DNA of 47,641 nucleotides from Bacteroides sp. (GTDB lineage Bacteria; Bacteroidota; Bacteroidia; Bacteroidales; Muribaculaceae). The notes beneath the pieces are model-generated. The model saw only the letters and a program-made list of their open reading frames with translations. It made no database searches and had not been told where the DNA came from. The translations under genes were made by a program, and so were the position numbers. The stretch is from positions 1 to 47,641 of the forward strand of contig JAAVCG010000033.1 in NCBI GenBank assembly GCA_014802435.1, read 5' to 3'. Below are positions 6,094 through 14,360 of the stretch, one piece after another (the stretch's first letter is position 1; the number at the start of each line of letters is the position of its first letter).

Positions 6094-7320
6094 TTAAACC
6101 AAAGTAAGCGTTCTGAGGGTTGAGGAGGCGAGTTTTTCAGCCGCCAACCGGAGTTCCGCCGGGGTGATGGCCGAGATTTTCTCCGCAGTGCGGGTGATTG
6201 AGGGCGGCTGCAAGCCGTGGAGAATGGCCCTGCCCGATGATAGAGCCGTCTGCTCGCGGTTATCTTGCCCAAGGGTTACTTGCCCCAAATATTGACGCTT
6301 ATAAGCAGCTAAAGAGCGCTCGCTGAGCGGCTTGGAGGCCAATCCGTCGAGAGTGCGACCAACGATGCGCCGGCAGCGCTCAAGGTCCTGATGATCACAC
6401 CCGAAGTAAATAGTCATCAGGCCGCAATCAGAGTATAAAGCCGTAGATGCCTCAACCGTGTAGACCAATCCGTTACGCTCCCTCAGCGCAAGATTCAGCA
6501 GGGCATTCATTCCCGGACCGCCTAAAATATTGACGGCCAGCGCCGTTACGTGGCGGTCAGGGGCATGGAGCCCGCCTATTTCCACTCCCATCACCGTATG
6601 GGCCTGATGAGAGCCATTATCCTGAACGGCCACCTCCGGCGGGCAAAGCTGAGGCCGCGTGCGCCCGGCGCCAACGGCCTGAAGAGGAAGCGCGCCAAAG
6701 GCCTTCTCCGCCTCGCGGAAAACCTTCTGCGGGTCTTCCGGTCCGAGATAGAAAAACACGCCGTTATCAGCCGTGAAGCGCTCACGGAGATAGCGCCGAC
6801 AGCGTTCACCCGTGAAGTCCATAACCGTCTGCTTGCGCCCTAAGATGTTGTGGGCAAGCGGATTGCCGGCAAAAATCATCTCGTCAAAAAGATCATAGGC
6901 AGCCTCCGCCGGCGAGTCAAGGTAAGAGTCAATCTCATCACAAATAACCTCGCGCTCCAGCTGCAGTCCCCGCTCAGGGAAGGCGGAATCCGAAGCCAGT
7001 TCGCCGATAAGCCGGGCCGCGCGCCGGAAGTTTCCGGCAGGCATCAGGGAGTAGACAGTCGTTTCCTCCTTGGTTGTAAACGCATTAAGCTCGGCGCCGA
7101 CTGATTCCATCCGGTTGAGGACATAGGATCCCGTGCGGCGCGATGTGCCCTTAAAAATCGTGTGCTCAACGAAGTGGGCCAACCCATGGTCTGAGTCGAC
7201 GACCTCGTCGCGCGAGCCGGAATTAAACGTCAGGCCGCAACATTCCGTCGCTCCGGGGCTCTGACGGGCAATGCACCGGAGGCCGGTGGTGAGGGTGGCC
7301 GTCAGCAGCGTTCCACCCAT
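6094..7320 (-). CDS. M16 family zinc peptidase (pitrilysin/processing peptidase-like)
   Basis: This 408-aa protein has the inverted zinc motif HFVEH at residues 49-53 (ligands H49 and H53, catalytic E52). A glutamate 76 residues after H49-H53 (E129, in CDEID) is placed as the third ligand. The length fits a single-chain half-size M16B peptidase with two homologous halves; the C-terminal half is the inactive one. No signal peptide is seen, so it is predicted to be cytoplasmic, unless the N-terminus is wrong. Its start lies inside ispG (19-bp overlap), so it is translated from the purE-ispG transcript. A hairpin follows its stop. Confidence 0.92.
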   Translation of the reverse strand: MGGTLLTATLTTGLRCIARQSPGATECCGLTFNSGSRDEVVDSDHGLAHFVEHTIFKGTSRRTGSYVLNRMESVGAELNAFTTKEETTVYSLMPAGNFRRAARLIGELASDSAFPERGLQLEREVICDEIDSYLDSPAEAAYDLFDEMIFAGNPLAHNILGRKQTVMDFTGERCRRYLRERFTADNGVFFYLGPEDPQKVFREAEKAFGALPLQAVGAGRTRPQLCPPEVAVQDNGSHQAHTVMGVEIGGLHAPDRHVTALAVNILGGPGMNALLNLALRERNGLVYTVEASTALYSDCGLMTIYFGCDHQDLERCRRIVGRTLDGLASKPLSERSLAAYKRQYLGQVTLGQDNREQTALSSGRAILHGLQPPSITRTAEKISAITPAELRLAAEKLASSTLRTLTLV

Positions 7321-8873
7321 TTTCCGTCGGCTTTAATCAGTTCAATCAGGCGCTCCAGGGCCTCTTCCTGAGGGATGTTTTTCAACACACATTCGCGCTG
7401 ACGGTAAAGGCTCACCTTGCCAACTCCGGCGCCGACATAGCCATAATCAGCGTCGGCCATCTCGCCGGGGCCATTGACAATACAGCCCATCACTCCGATT
7501 TTCAAGCCCTTAAGATGGTCCGTGGCCGACTTAATCTCGCGCAGGGTCGACTGGAGGTCAAACATTGTGCGCCCGCATGAGGGGCAGCTGATGAATTCCG
7601 TCTTTGAAATACGCAGGCGAGCCGCCTGTAAAATATTCAGAGCCAGCGCCGTAGTGTCCGTATTGCCGGCCTCGATGAGCATACCGTCAGCATGCCCGTT
7701 AAGGAGCAGGGTGCCGAAATCGGCCGCAGCCTTCAGCGCCAGGTCTGAATCGTCAGGGTCATAGCTCAGACTCATAATTACCGGATTATTAACGCCTTGG
7801 CGGAGCAAATAATGATGACAGGCCTGCAAATCGCCAACTCGGTTCTGATGCTTAGACCTGAGCACGATGATTTCGTCCTTCTCAAACTTATGGCCGGCAA
7901 CCTCGTCTGTGGTCATTTCAACCATCTTGCCCTGAATCTCGTCCAGACCGACGATAACCGGAAGCTGACCGCCGCCAACATTGCCAACGACCACTGACTC
8001 AATGCGTTCCGGCGCCAGAGGATTATAGCCCGGAGCATAGTTAACGGTGAAGGCCGGAGCTGCCTGAGCCTGAGCGATATGGGCCAACAGAGCACGCGCA
8101 ACGGGCACCTCCCGCTCCGGGTCCTCGCTGAGCGAGACGCGAATTGTGTCGCCGATGCCCTGATAGAGAAGCGCACCGATGCCTACGGCTGATTTTACCC
8201 TGCCGTCTTCGCCATCGCCGGCCTCCGTAACTCCCAGGTGGAGAGGATATTGAAGACCTTCATTCTTCATTGTCTCCGCAAGGAGCCTGACCGTGCGAAC
8301 CATCACTACGGTGTTTGAGGCCTTGATGCTGACAACGACATTGTCAAAACCCTCCTCCGCACAGATTCTCAGATACTCCATGGCGCTTTCAACCATCCCC
8401 TCGGGAGTGTCGCCATATCGGTCCATGATTTCGGGCGAAAGCGACCCGTGGTTCACCCCGATTCTGAGGGCGGCGCCATTGGCTTTCAGCTTGTCGAGCA
8501 GCGGCTTGAGGGCGGATTTAATGTCGGCCCCGGGGCGGACAAAATTTCCGGGATTGATGCGGACTTTCTGAACGGCATCGGCCGCGGCCATCGCCGCATT
8601 CGGATTAAAATGAATATCCGCAACCAGCGGGACGGAAACGCGACCGCGCATACGCCCCATGGCCTCGGCCTCACGAACCCCCTGGGCCGTCAGGCGCACG
8701 AGTTCAGCGCCGGCCGCCGCTATCCGCTCAATCTGAGCGATGGAGGCTTCCTCGTCAGTGGTGGTGGTCGACGTCATGCTCTGCACGACTATCGGATTAT
8801 TAGCCCCGATTTTAACGCGCCCGTCAACTATCACTTCCCGACAGGGCCGGCGGCGGCAATTCAGCAAGTCCAT
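7302..8873 (-). CDS. ispG: 4-hydroxy-3-methylbut-2-enyl diphosphate synthase IspG (GcpE)
   Basis: IspG converts MEcPP to HMBPP in the MEP isoprenoid pathway, using a [4Fe-4S] cluster. The protein is 523 aa, longer than the approximately 370 aa of E. coli IspG. The extra length is a middle insertion (roughly residues 255-390) between the TIM-barrel part (VQSMTSTTT, VADIHFNP, KVRINPGNF) and the Fe-S domain, as in the large-type enzyme of Bacteroidetes, chlamydiae and plants. The cluster cysteines are C430, C433 (CPSC) and C464 (GCIVNGPGE). The gene lies 13 bp after purE and overlaps the M16 peptidase gene. ispE of the same pathway is elsewhere in the window. Confidence 0.97.
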   Translation of the reverse strand: MDLLNCRRRPCREVIVDGRVKIGANNPIVVQSMTSTTTTDEEASIAQIERIAAAGAELVRLTAQGVREAEAMGRMRGRVSVPLVADIHFNPNAAMAAADAVQKVRINPGNFVRPGADIKSALKPLLDKLKANGAALRIGVNHGSLSPEIMDRYGDTPEGMVESAMEYLRICAEEGFDNVVVSIKASNTVVMVRTVRLLAETMKNEGLQYPLHLGVTEAGDGEDGRVKSAVGIGALLYQGIGDTIRVSLSEDPEREVPVARALLAHIAQAQAAPAFTVNYAPGYNPLAPERIESVVVGNVGGGQLPVIVGLDEIQGKMVEMTTDEVAGHKFEKDEIIVLRSKHQNRVGDLQACHHYLLRQGVNNPVIMSLSYDPDDSDLALKAAADFGTLLLNGHADGMLIEAGNTDTTALALNILQAARLRISKTEFISCPSCGRTMFDLQSTLREIKSATDHLKGLKIGVMGCIVNGPGEMADADYGYVGAGVGKVSLYRQRECVLKNIPQEEALERLIELIKADGKWVERC

Positions 8874-8886
8874 AAGTATCTAAAAA

Positions 8887-9393
8887 TCAATTAGTCTTAA
8901 ATTCATATTTAATCTCGGCAAGCTCGGCATTGGCCTTCACGATTTTCTCGTTGAGCTTGGCGCGATATTCATCAAAACGGGCTGCCACTTCAGCATCAGA
9001 GAGTGCCAGCATCTGCACGGCGAGGATGGCCGCATTGAGCGCGCCGTTGATTCCGACCGTTGCGACGGCCACACCCGGAGGCATCTGCACGATGGAGAGC
9101 AACGCGTCATTGCCATCCAAGGTTGAAGCGATGGGCACCCCGATTACGGGTATTGGAGTCATTGCGGCGATAACGCCGGGAAGGGCCGCAGCCATGCCCG
9201 CTGCCGCAATAATAACTTTAAGGCCGCGGTCACGTGCCCCGCGCGCAAAGTCCTCAACCTCAGCGGGAGTACGATGAGCCGAAAGTGCATTCATCTCAAA
9301 CGGCACCTGAAGGGTATTCAGAAAATCTGCGGCCTTTTTAAGGATGGGCAGGTCAGAAGTGCTACCCATTATGATAGAAACCAGAGGATTCAT
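8887..9393 (-). CDS. purE: N5-carboxyaminoimidazole ribonucleotide mutase PurE
   Basis: PurE rearranges N5-CAIR to CAIR in de novo purine synthesis. The 168-aa length is normal for class I PurE. The characteristic segments are MGSTSDLP near residue 9 (phosphate and substrate loop), SAHRTP near 39 (with the catalytic His) and AAAGMAAALPGVIAA near 64. It is the first gene of a minus-strand unit with ispG and the M16 peptidase. The upstream 200 bp contain AT-rich micro-repeats and the rplS terminator, and no clear promoter, so readthrough from rplS is possible. Confidence 0.97.
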   Translation of the reverse strand: MNPLVSIIMGSTSDLPILKKAADFLNTLQVPFEMNALSAHRTPAEVEDFARGARDRGLKVIIAAAGMAAALPGVIAAMTPIPVIGVPIASTLDGNDALLSIVQMPPGVAVATVGINGALNAAILAVQMLALSDAEVAARFDEYRAKLNEKIVKANAELAEIKYEFKTN

Positions 9394-9404
9394 AAAAAAA
9401 GAAA

Positions 9405-9545
9405 TTTACTAATTAAGAAGCCAATAAACTCAAAAAAATCACTAATTAAAAAGGTCAAAAAACCTCAAAAAAAATTACTAATTACCAACTAATAATTACC
9501 AACTAAAAAAATTACAAATTACTAATTACCAATTACTAATTAAAA
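9405..9545. repeat. AT-rich micro-repeat tract (ATTACTAATTACCAA-like units)
   Basis: The tract is built from degenerate copies of AATTACTAATTACCAA and ACTAATTA, with A-runs between. The same words appear at 13786-13809 just before another gene (AATTACTAATTACTAAC). The tract lies between purE and the rplS terminator and codes for nothing. Confidence 0.6.
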
Positions 9546-9549
9546 AAAG

Positions 9550-9576
9550 GCCGCCGATTTTAATATCATCGGCGGC
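9550..9576 (-). terminator. Intrinsic terminator of rplS
   Basis: GCCGCCGAT (9550-9558) pairs with ATCGGCGGC (9568-9576) across a 9-nt loop. On the minus strand the stem is followed by a T-run (complement of A-rich 9542-9548). It lies 20 bp past the rplS stop. Confidence 0.85.
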
Positions 9577-9595
9577 AACTTTTTTGAGTTCTTTC

Positions 9596-9979
9596 TTACT
9601 TTGCGGCGGCAAGTGCGGCCTGTTCAGAGGGTTTCAGGCGACGCTCCTTGATGCGGGCCTTCTTACCGGTGAGGTTGCGCAGATAGTAAAGTTTTGCGCG
9701 GCGAACCTTACCATACTTATTGACTACGATTGAGTCAATGAAGGGTGATTCCATCGGGAAGATACGTTCTACACCGATGTTATCGCTCATCTTGCGTACG
9801 GTGAAACGCTTCTTGGCGCCTTCGCCGGAAATCTTGATTACGACTCCGCGATACTGCTGGATACGTTCCTTGTTACCTTCCTTAATGCGGTAAGAAACAG
9901 TGATGGTGTCGCCCGGCTGAAAGCGGGGATAGCTCTTGTTTTGTGCAAATGCCTCTTCGGCAATCTTAATTAAGTCCAT
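9596..9979 (-). CDS. rplS: 50S ribosomal protein L19
   Basis: L19 lies at the 30S-50S interface. The 127-aa protein has the family signatures [35 protein letters not shown] and [14 protein letters not shown], with a C-terminal Lys/Ala tail. It appears to be monocistronic: a -7 box lies 88 bp upstream at 10068-10075, and a strong hairpin with a T-run lies downstream. In many bacteria L19 follows trmD; here it stands alone, divergent from dnaX. Confidence 0.98.
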   Translation of the reverse strand: MDLIKIAEEAFAQNKSYPRFQPGDTITVSYRIKEGNKERIQQYRGVVIKISGEGAKKRFTVRKMSDNIGVERIFPMESPFIDSIVVNKYGKVRRAKLYYLRNLTGKKARIKERRLKPSEQAALAAAK

Positions 9980-10067
9980 TGTGACTAATTGATAGATAGG
10001 GTTTTACATTCGTCCGCAGCAGTAACGCGCACCTCGTCGTCGCGACAGCGGCTGCGAAATCCGACTG

Positions 10068-10075
10068 CAAAGTTA
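10068..10075 (-). promoter_or_regulatory. -7 box for rplS
   Basis: CAAAGTTA on the plus strand reads TAACTTTG on the minus strand. The implied leader to the rplS start is about 80 nt. It is divergent from the dnaX promoter, whose -7 box is 72 bp away. Confidence 0.75.
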
Positions 10076-10147
10076 CGAATTTTTCCCTTCATACGCAAAT
10101 TTTTTTCGTTTTTTCAGTTTTCATTTTTTGATTCTCGTTTTTTTTCG

Positions 10148-10155
10148 TAACTTTG
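10148..10155 (+). promoter_or_regulatory. -7 box for dnaX, implying a leaderless mRNA
   Basis: TAACTTTG is followed by only 7 nt before the dnaX ATG at 10163. A TTTG at 10127-10130 could be the -33 element. Transcription would begin at or within a few bases of the start codon. Confidence 0.75.
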
Positions 10156-10162
10156 TACTCAA

Positions 10163-11971
10163 ATGGAAAAGTATCTCGTATCTGCCCGCAAATATCGTCC
10201 GGCAACGTTTGCAAGCGTCGTCGGACAAAAAGCGTTGGCGGCAACTCTCAAAAATTCTATCGCAACTGACCGATTGGCACACGCTTATCTCTTCTGCGGG
10301 TCCCGTGGCGTTGGTAAAACCTCCTGCGCCCGAATCTTCGCTAAGACCATTAACTGCACCAATCGGACCCCCGACGGAGAAGCCTGCAATGAATGTGAAT
10401 CCTGCCGCCTGTTTAACGAAAACCGCTCGCTTAACATCATTGAGCTCGACGCCGCCTCCAACAACGGAGTCGAAGACATCCGCCAGCTTATTGACCAGAC
10501 AAGAATCCCCCCGACGTCCGGCAAATATCGCGTATTCATCGTCGACGAAGTCCATATGCTCTCGTCAGGCGCCTTCAATGCCTTCCTCAAAACCCTTGAA
10601 GAACCCCCGGAATACGTAATTTTCATCCTCGCGACCACTGAGAAACACAAGGTTATACCGACGATTCTCTCCCGATGTCAGATATTCGACTTCAACCGAA
10701 TAACCATCTCTGACATGGTTGACCATCTCGCCTACGTCGCTAAAAACGAAGGAATCTCAGCCGAACCCGCCGCCCTCAACGTCATCGCCCGCAAGGCCGA
10801 CGGCGCCATGCGCGACGCCCTCTCCATTTTCGACCAGGTAGCCGCATCCTCGCTCAATAACATCACCTATCGGTCTACAATCGAGAACCTTAACGTCCTC
10901 GACTCAGCCGTCTATAACCGCCTGCTCCAGTCATTCCTCGACGGAAACGTTGCCGATGCCCTCCTTATATATAAGGAAGTGCGCGACCAAGGATTCAATA
11001 ACCACTTCTTCCTGACCGGACTCGCCGACTATTTCCGCGACCTCGTAGTGGCCCGCGACCCTAAGACCATCTCCCTGCTTGAATCTGACGACGACAATCG
11101 CACCGCCATGGCCCAACTCGCCGCCAAATGCTCCCCAAAGATGCTCTATCGAGCCATGGACCTCTGCAACAGCGCCGACCTTAACTATCGCACTGCCGCT
11201 AACAAGCAGTTCCTCATTGAGCTCACGCTCATCAAACTCTGCCAAGCGGACAGCCCCTCTCCCAATGAAGGCGACGGAGAGGGGCATGCACTGCAACCAA
11301 TAGTTGCCAAAGCCCCAACCACCCCCACTCCCTCCTCGCCAAAACCCGCTCCCGCCCCTGCCCCGGCCCCGCAAAAGCCCGCCCCGACCGCCGCGCCCAT
11401 TAACCCGCCCGCTCCGGCTCCCCCCGCCCCGGCAAATCCCGCAGCAAAAAAACTACCCAAAATAGGCCTCGGACCCTCCATCTCAATCCGAGCAACCAAC
11501 TCCGCTGCCCCCGCCGCCGCTCCGACGGACGATAAACCGGCCCCGGCCGCACCCTCCGCCACACCTGCCGCCGGAGCCCCTGACCGGCAACCTAAACTCG
11601 ACCTCAGACTCTCCCCTGAAGAAGTCAGAAGCGCATGGCTCAACTTTGCCGACTCACGAACCGCCGAACACGTCATGGCCTCCACTCTCCGCACCTGCAT
11701 TCCGCGCCCCGCTGACGCCAATGACTCAACAACCTACACCGTGCAATACGAAAGCCCAGCCCAGGCCGAAGTCCTCGAAAAATGGCTCCCGCTAATCACT
11801 CGAGAACTCGCCCAAACGCTCGGAAACTCTCAGCTGAAATTCTCCCTCAAGCAAGTCGACGGCGAAGGCTCTCCCATCTCATGGACCGAACGTCAAATCC
11901 TTGACCATCTAATCGCCCAAAACGAACGAATCGGCGAACTCGTCAACAAACTCAACCTAACCCTCGAATAA
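10163..11971 (+). CDS. dnaX: DNA polymerase III subunit gamma/tau
   Basis: DnaX is the clamp-loader ATPase of the replicative polymerase. The 602-aa protein has Walker A GSRGVGKTS (about 46-54), the zinc module C65/C75/C78/C81, a DEVHML Walker B and an SRC sensor/arginine finger. A Pro/Ala-rich linker follows (about 365-475), then a tau-type C-terminal domain. The linker contains an in-frame A_AAA_AAA heptamer (11446-11452, codons 428-430) followed by a 6-bp hairpin, and an earlier perfect inverted repeat lies at 11253-11285. The frameshift possibility is discussed in the findings. The start fits the promoter 7 nt upstream. gpmI follows after 32 bp. Confidence 0.97.
   Translation: MEKYLVSARKYRPATFASVVGQKALAATLKNSIATDRLAHAYLFCGSRGVGKTSCARIFAKTINCTNRTPDGEACNECESCRLFNENRSLNIIELDAASNNGVEDIRQLIDQTRIPPTSGKYRVFIVDEVHMLSSGAFNAFLKTLEEPPEYVIFILATTEKHKVIPTILSRCQIFDFNRITISDMVDHLAYVAKNEGISAEPAALNVIARKADGAMRDALSIFDQVAASSLNNITYRSTIENLNVLDSAVYNRLLQSFLDGNVADALLIYKEVRDQGFNNHFFLTGLADYFRDLVVARDPKTISLLESDDDNRTAMAQLAAKCSPKMLYRAMDLCNSADLNYRTAANKQFLIELTLIKLCQADSPSPNEGDGEGHALQPIVAKAPTTPTPSSPKPAPAPAPAPQKPAPTAAPINPPAPAPPAPANPAAKKLPKIGLGPSISIRATNSAAPAAAPTDDKPAPAAPSATPAAGAPDRQPKLDLRLSPEEVRSAWLNFADSRTAEHVMASTLRTCIPRPADANDSTTYTVQYESPAQAEVLEKWLPLITRELAQTLGNSQLKFSLKQVDGEGSPISWTERQILDHLIAQNERIGELVNKLNLTLE
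11253..11285 (+). other. Perfect 10-bp inverted repeat inside dnaX
   Basis: GCCCCTCTCC (11253-11262) and GGAGAGGGGC (11276-11285) are exact reverse complements with a 13-nt loop. They are located where the conserved ATPase/collar part ends and the Pro/Ala-rich linker begins. It could form a strong mRNA hairpin. Confidence 0.6.
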
Positions 11972-12003
11972 ATTTCAAACTAACTCAAACTCAATAAAAA
12001 ACT

Positions 12004-13518
12004 ATGGCAAGCAAAGCTTTACTCGTAATCCTCGACGGATGGGGAATCGGCGACCGCTCAAAAGGCGACGTCATCTACCAAACCCCCACCCCCTACTGGG
12101 ACTCACTCCTCAAAAACTACCCCCACTCTGAACTCCAAGCCTCAGGCGAAAACGTCGGACTCCCTGACGGACAAATGGGCAACTCCGAAGTTGGACACCT
12201 CAACATCGGCGCCGGACGTGTTGTCTACCAAGACCTCGTAAAAATCAACAAATCAATCGCCGACGGCTCCATCCTAAACAACCCCGAAATCAAATCAGCA
12301 TTCGAAACCGCAAAAAACACCGGATGCGGACTCCATCTCATGGGCCTCACCTCTAACGGCGGCGTTCACTCCAGCTTTGACCATCTCTTCGCCCTCTGCG
12401 ACATCGCAAAACACTATGGCCTCCAGAAAGTCTACATCCACTGCTTCATGGACGGACGTGACACCGACCCCAAATCCGGCAAAGGATTCATCGAACAACT
12501 CCAAGCCCACTGCGCACAAAGCGCCGGCGTAATCGCCGACATCTGCGGCCGATACTACGCAATGGACCGCGACAAACGCTGGGAACGCGTCAAAATTGCC
12601 TACGACCTCCTCGTAAACGGACAAGGAGAACCCGCCACTAACCTTCCCGAAGCAATGCAAAAAAGCTACGACGAAGGCATCACCGACGAATTCATCAAAC
12701 CCATCAAAAACGCTGACGTTGACGGAACTATCAAAGACAACGACGTTGTTATCTTCTTCAACTACCGCAACGACCGCGCCAAAGAAATAACCACCGTCCT
12801 CACCCAACACGACATGCCCCAAGAAGGAATGCACACCATTCCCGGACTCCAATTCTACTGCATGACCCCCTACGACGCCTCATTCACCGGCGTTCACATC
12901 CTCTTCGACAAAGAAAACGTTGAAAACACCCTCGGCGAATACCTCAGCAAACAAGGAAAACACCAACTCCACATTGCCGAAACCGAAAAATACGCCCACG
13001 TAACATTCTTCTTCAACGGCGGACGCGAAACCCCCTACGACGGCGAAGAACGAATCCTCGTCGCCTCACCCAAAGTCGCCACTTACGACCTCCAACCCGA
13101 AATGAGCGCATACCAAGTCTGCGACAAACTCACTGACGCAATCCGCTCACAAAAATTCGACTTCATCGTCGTAAACTACGCAAACGGCGACATGGTCGGA
13201 CACACCGGAGTCTACGAAGCAATCGAAAAAGCCGTCGTAGCCGTCGACGAATGCCTCATGGCAACCATTGAAGCCGCAAAAGAAGCCGGCTACGAAGCAA
13301 TCATCATCGCCGACCACGGCAACGCCGACAACGCCATTAACCCCGACGGCTCACCCAACACCGCCCACTCCCTCAACCCCGTCCCCTGCATCTACGTCAC
13401 CCCCAACAAAGACGCCAAAGTTGAAGACGGAAAACTCGCCGACGTCGCCCCCACCCTCCTCCACATCATGGGCCTCCCCCAACCCACCCAAATGACCGGC
13501 CACAACCTCATCCACTAA
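12004..13518 (+). CDS. gpmI: 2,3-bisphosphoglycerate-independent phosphoglycerate mutase
   Basis: GpmI interconverts 3- and 2-phosphoglycerate in glycolysis, using two metal ions. At 504 aa it has the normal length. The alkaline-phosphatase-fold metal and nucleophile region is at the N-terminus ([11 protein letters not shown], then [15 protein letters not shown] with the catalytic Ser of GNSEVGH). Further motifs are [25 protein letters not shown] and a late ADHGNAD metal motif. Third codon positions are overwhelmingly C, as expected for a highly expressed gene. It follows dnaX by 32 bp and is probably cotranscribed. A GC-rich stem-loop lies downstream. Confidence 0.98.
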   Translation: MASKALLVILDGWGIGDRSKGDVIYQTPTPYWDSLLKNYPHSELQASGENVGLPDGQMGNSEVGHLNIGAGRVVYQDLVKINKSIADGSILNNPEIKSAFETAKNTGCGLHLMGLTSNGGVHSSFDHLFALCDIAKHYGLQKVYIHCFMDGRDTDPKSGKGFIEQLQAHCAQSAGVIADICGRYYAMDRDKRWERVKIAYDLLVNGQGEPATNLPEAMQKSYDEGITDEFIKPIKNADVDGTIKDNDVVIFFNYRNDRAKEITTVLTQHDMPQEGMHTIPGLQFYCMTPYDASFTGVHILFDKENVENTLGEYLSKQGKHQLHIAETEKYAHVTFFFNGGRETPYDGEERILVASPKVATYDLQPEMSAYQVCDKLTDAIRSQKFDFIVVNYANGDMVGHTGVYEAIEKAVVAVDECLMATIEAAKEAGYEAIIIADHGNADNAINPDGSPNTAHSLNPVPCIYVTPNKDAKVEDGKLADVAPTLLHIMGLPQPTQMTGHNLIH

Positions 13519-13541
13519 CTCCCCCACACACAACCCCAAAC

Positions 13542-13572
13542 AGGCCCCGTCCTCCCAAGGAGAACGGGGCCT
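13542..13572 (+). terminator. GC-rich stem-loop after gpmI
   Basis: AGGCCCCGT (13542-13550) pairs with ACGGGGCCT (13564-13572) across a 13-nt loop. The plus-strand sequence that follows is A-rich, not T-rich, so it is an imperfect intrinsic terminator, but it is the only stem between gpmI and the next gene. Confidence 0.5.
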
Positions 13573-13600
13573 CCCCATAAAAAAACACAGACTACGCAAC

Positions 13601-13724
13601 CTATGGAAAGGCGGATTCCGATCCGCCGCCCCCCCGTCAGATTGCCGGCTAACTCGTGGGTTTTGCGGCAGCCTGTCAGTATCTCCCATGCCTCAGGCGG
13701 CGGATTGGAATCCGTTTTTGCATA
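13601..13724. repeat. Inverted-repeat-bounded intergenic element, copy 2
   Basis: The left arm 13601-13630 (CTATGGAAAGGCGGATTCCG and onward) is identical to copies 1 and 3. The right arm 13696-13724 is a decayed inverse (GGCGGATTGGAATCCG, then TTTTTGCAT). Read on the minus strand, the body starts TGAGGCATGGG and contains AACCCACGAGTTAG. This parallels TGAGGCTTGGG and AACTCATGAGTTG in copy 3, so the body is also conserved. The flank GCAAC before the left arm matches the inverse of GTTGC after the right arm of copy 3. Confidence 0.75.
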
Positions 13725-13765
13725 ATTTTTTTGTTTTTTTGCGGTTTTGGGATTGGTGGAGTGCG

Positions 13766-13773
13766 TAACTTTG
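13766..13773 (+). promoter_or_regulatory. -7 box for the DUF4373-type gene
   Basis: TAACTTTG lies 36 bp before the ATG at 13810. The intervening leader is a micro-repeat, AATTACTAATTACTAAC, like the tract near 9500. The decayed right arm of repeat copy 2 ends 42 bp upstream. Confidence 0.65.
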
Positions 13774-13809
13774 CAGCGTAAAAAAATTACTAATTACTAA
13801 CTACTAATT

Positions 13810-14337
13810 ATGAATAGTTTTCGACATGATTGTAACGAGCGCTGTAAGTCTAACGTATTGAAACTGCGCATGAAGTATGGCGCGGCGGGTTATGGCGTCT
13901 ATATGATGCTCTTGGAGCGGCTGGCCATGGAGCCAAAGCTCTGTCATGACATGGATTATGACGCCTTGGCTTATGAATTTCAGGTGTCGGCGGATTTGAT
14001 TCGCCATGTCGTTGAGGATTTTGACCTCTTCATTATCGACCTTGACACGGAGACTTTTTCTCATGAAGAGCTTACGGCTCAGTTCGCAACCAAGGCCCGA
14101 CGGGCACGCGAGGAGAAGGCTCTTGACGAGTTTATTGAGCGACGACTTGAATCGGAGCAATGGGTCAACAATATTGCCACAATGTATAAGACCGTCCCTG
14201 AGCGAATCAAAGCGCTGACACAGAGTGCTTTCCGCGACAGGGTCCTATCGACCTACACTTTCCTGCCATCCCCGTCAGCCCTGGGCCATATTCTCGGCAA
14301 CCTGATAAGGGAGACGTTTAAGCCGGATGATGAATAA
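13810..14337 (+). CDS. DUF4373 / Lin1244-Lin1753-like N-terminal domain protein
   Basis: This 175-aa protein starts FRHDCNERCKSNVLKLRMKYGAAGYGVYMMLLERL, the signature of the Lin1244/Lin1753-like (formerly DUF4373) domain, cited from memory. In longer proteins this winged-helix-like domain occurs at the N-terminus of phage or plasmid replication-type proteins. Here only a short acidic and charged C-terminal half follows (about 95-175), so it is either a short chromosomal relative or a domestication product. It stands alone behind its own promoter, next to a repeat element and convergent with tamB. Its sense strand is G/T-rich, unlike the C-rich dnaX and gpmI upstream. Confidence 0.8.
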   Translation: MNSFRHDCNERCKSNVLKLRMKYGAAGYGVYMMLLERLAMEPKLCHDMDYDALAYEFQVSADLIRHVVEDFDLFIIDLDTETFSHEELTAQFATKARRAREEKALDEFIERRLESEQWVNNIATMYKTVPERIKALTQSAFRDRVLSTYTFLPSPSALGHILGNLIRETFKPDDE

Positions 14338-14360
14338 GCAGGAAGAGGGGCGGATGATGG

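Noticed and set aside
9405-9545. CRISPR-like array in the AT-rich repeat tract
   Set aside because: The units are degenerate and abut without unique spacers, and no cas genes are present.
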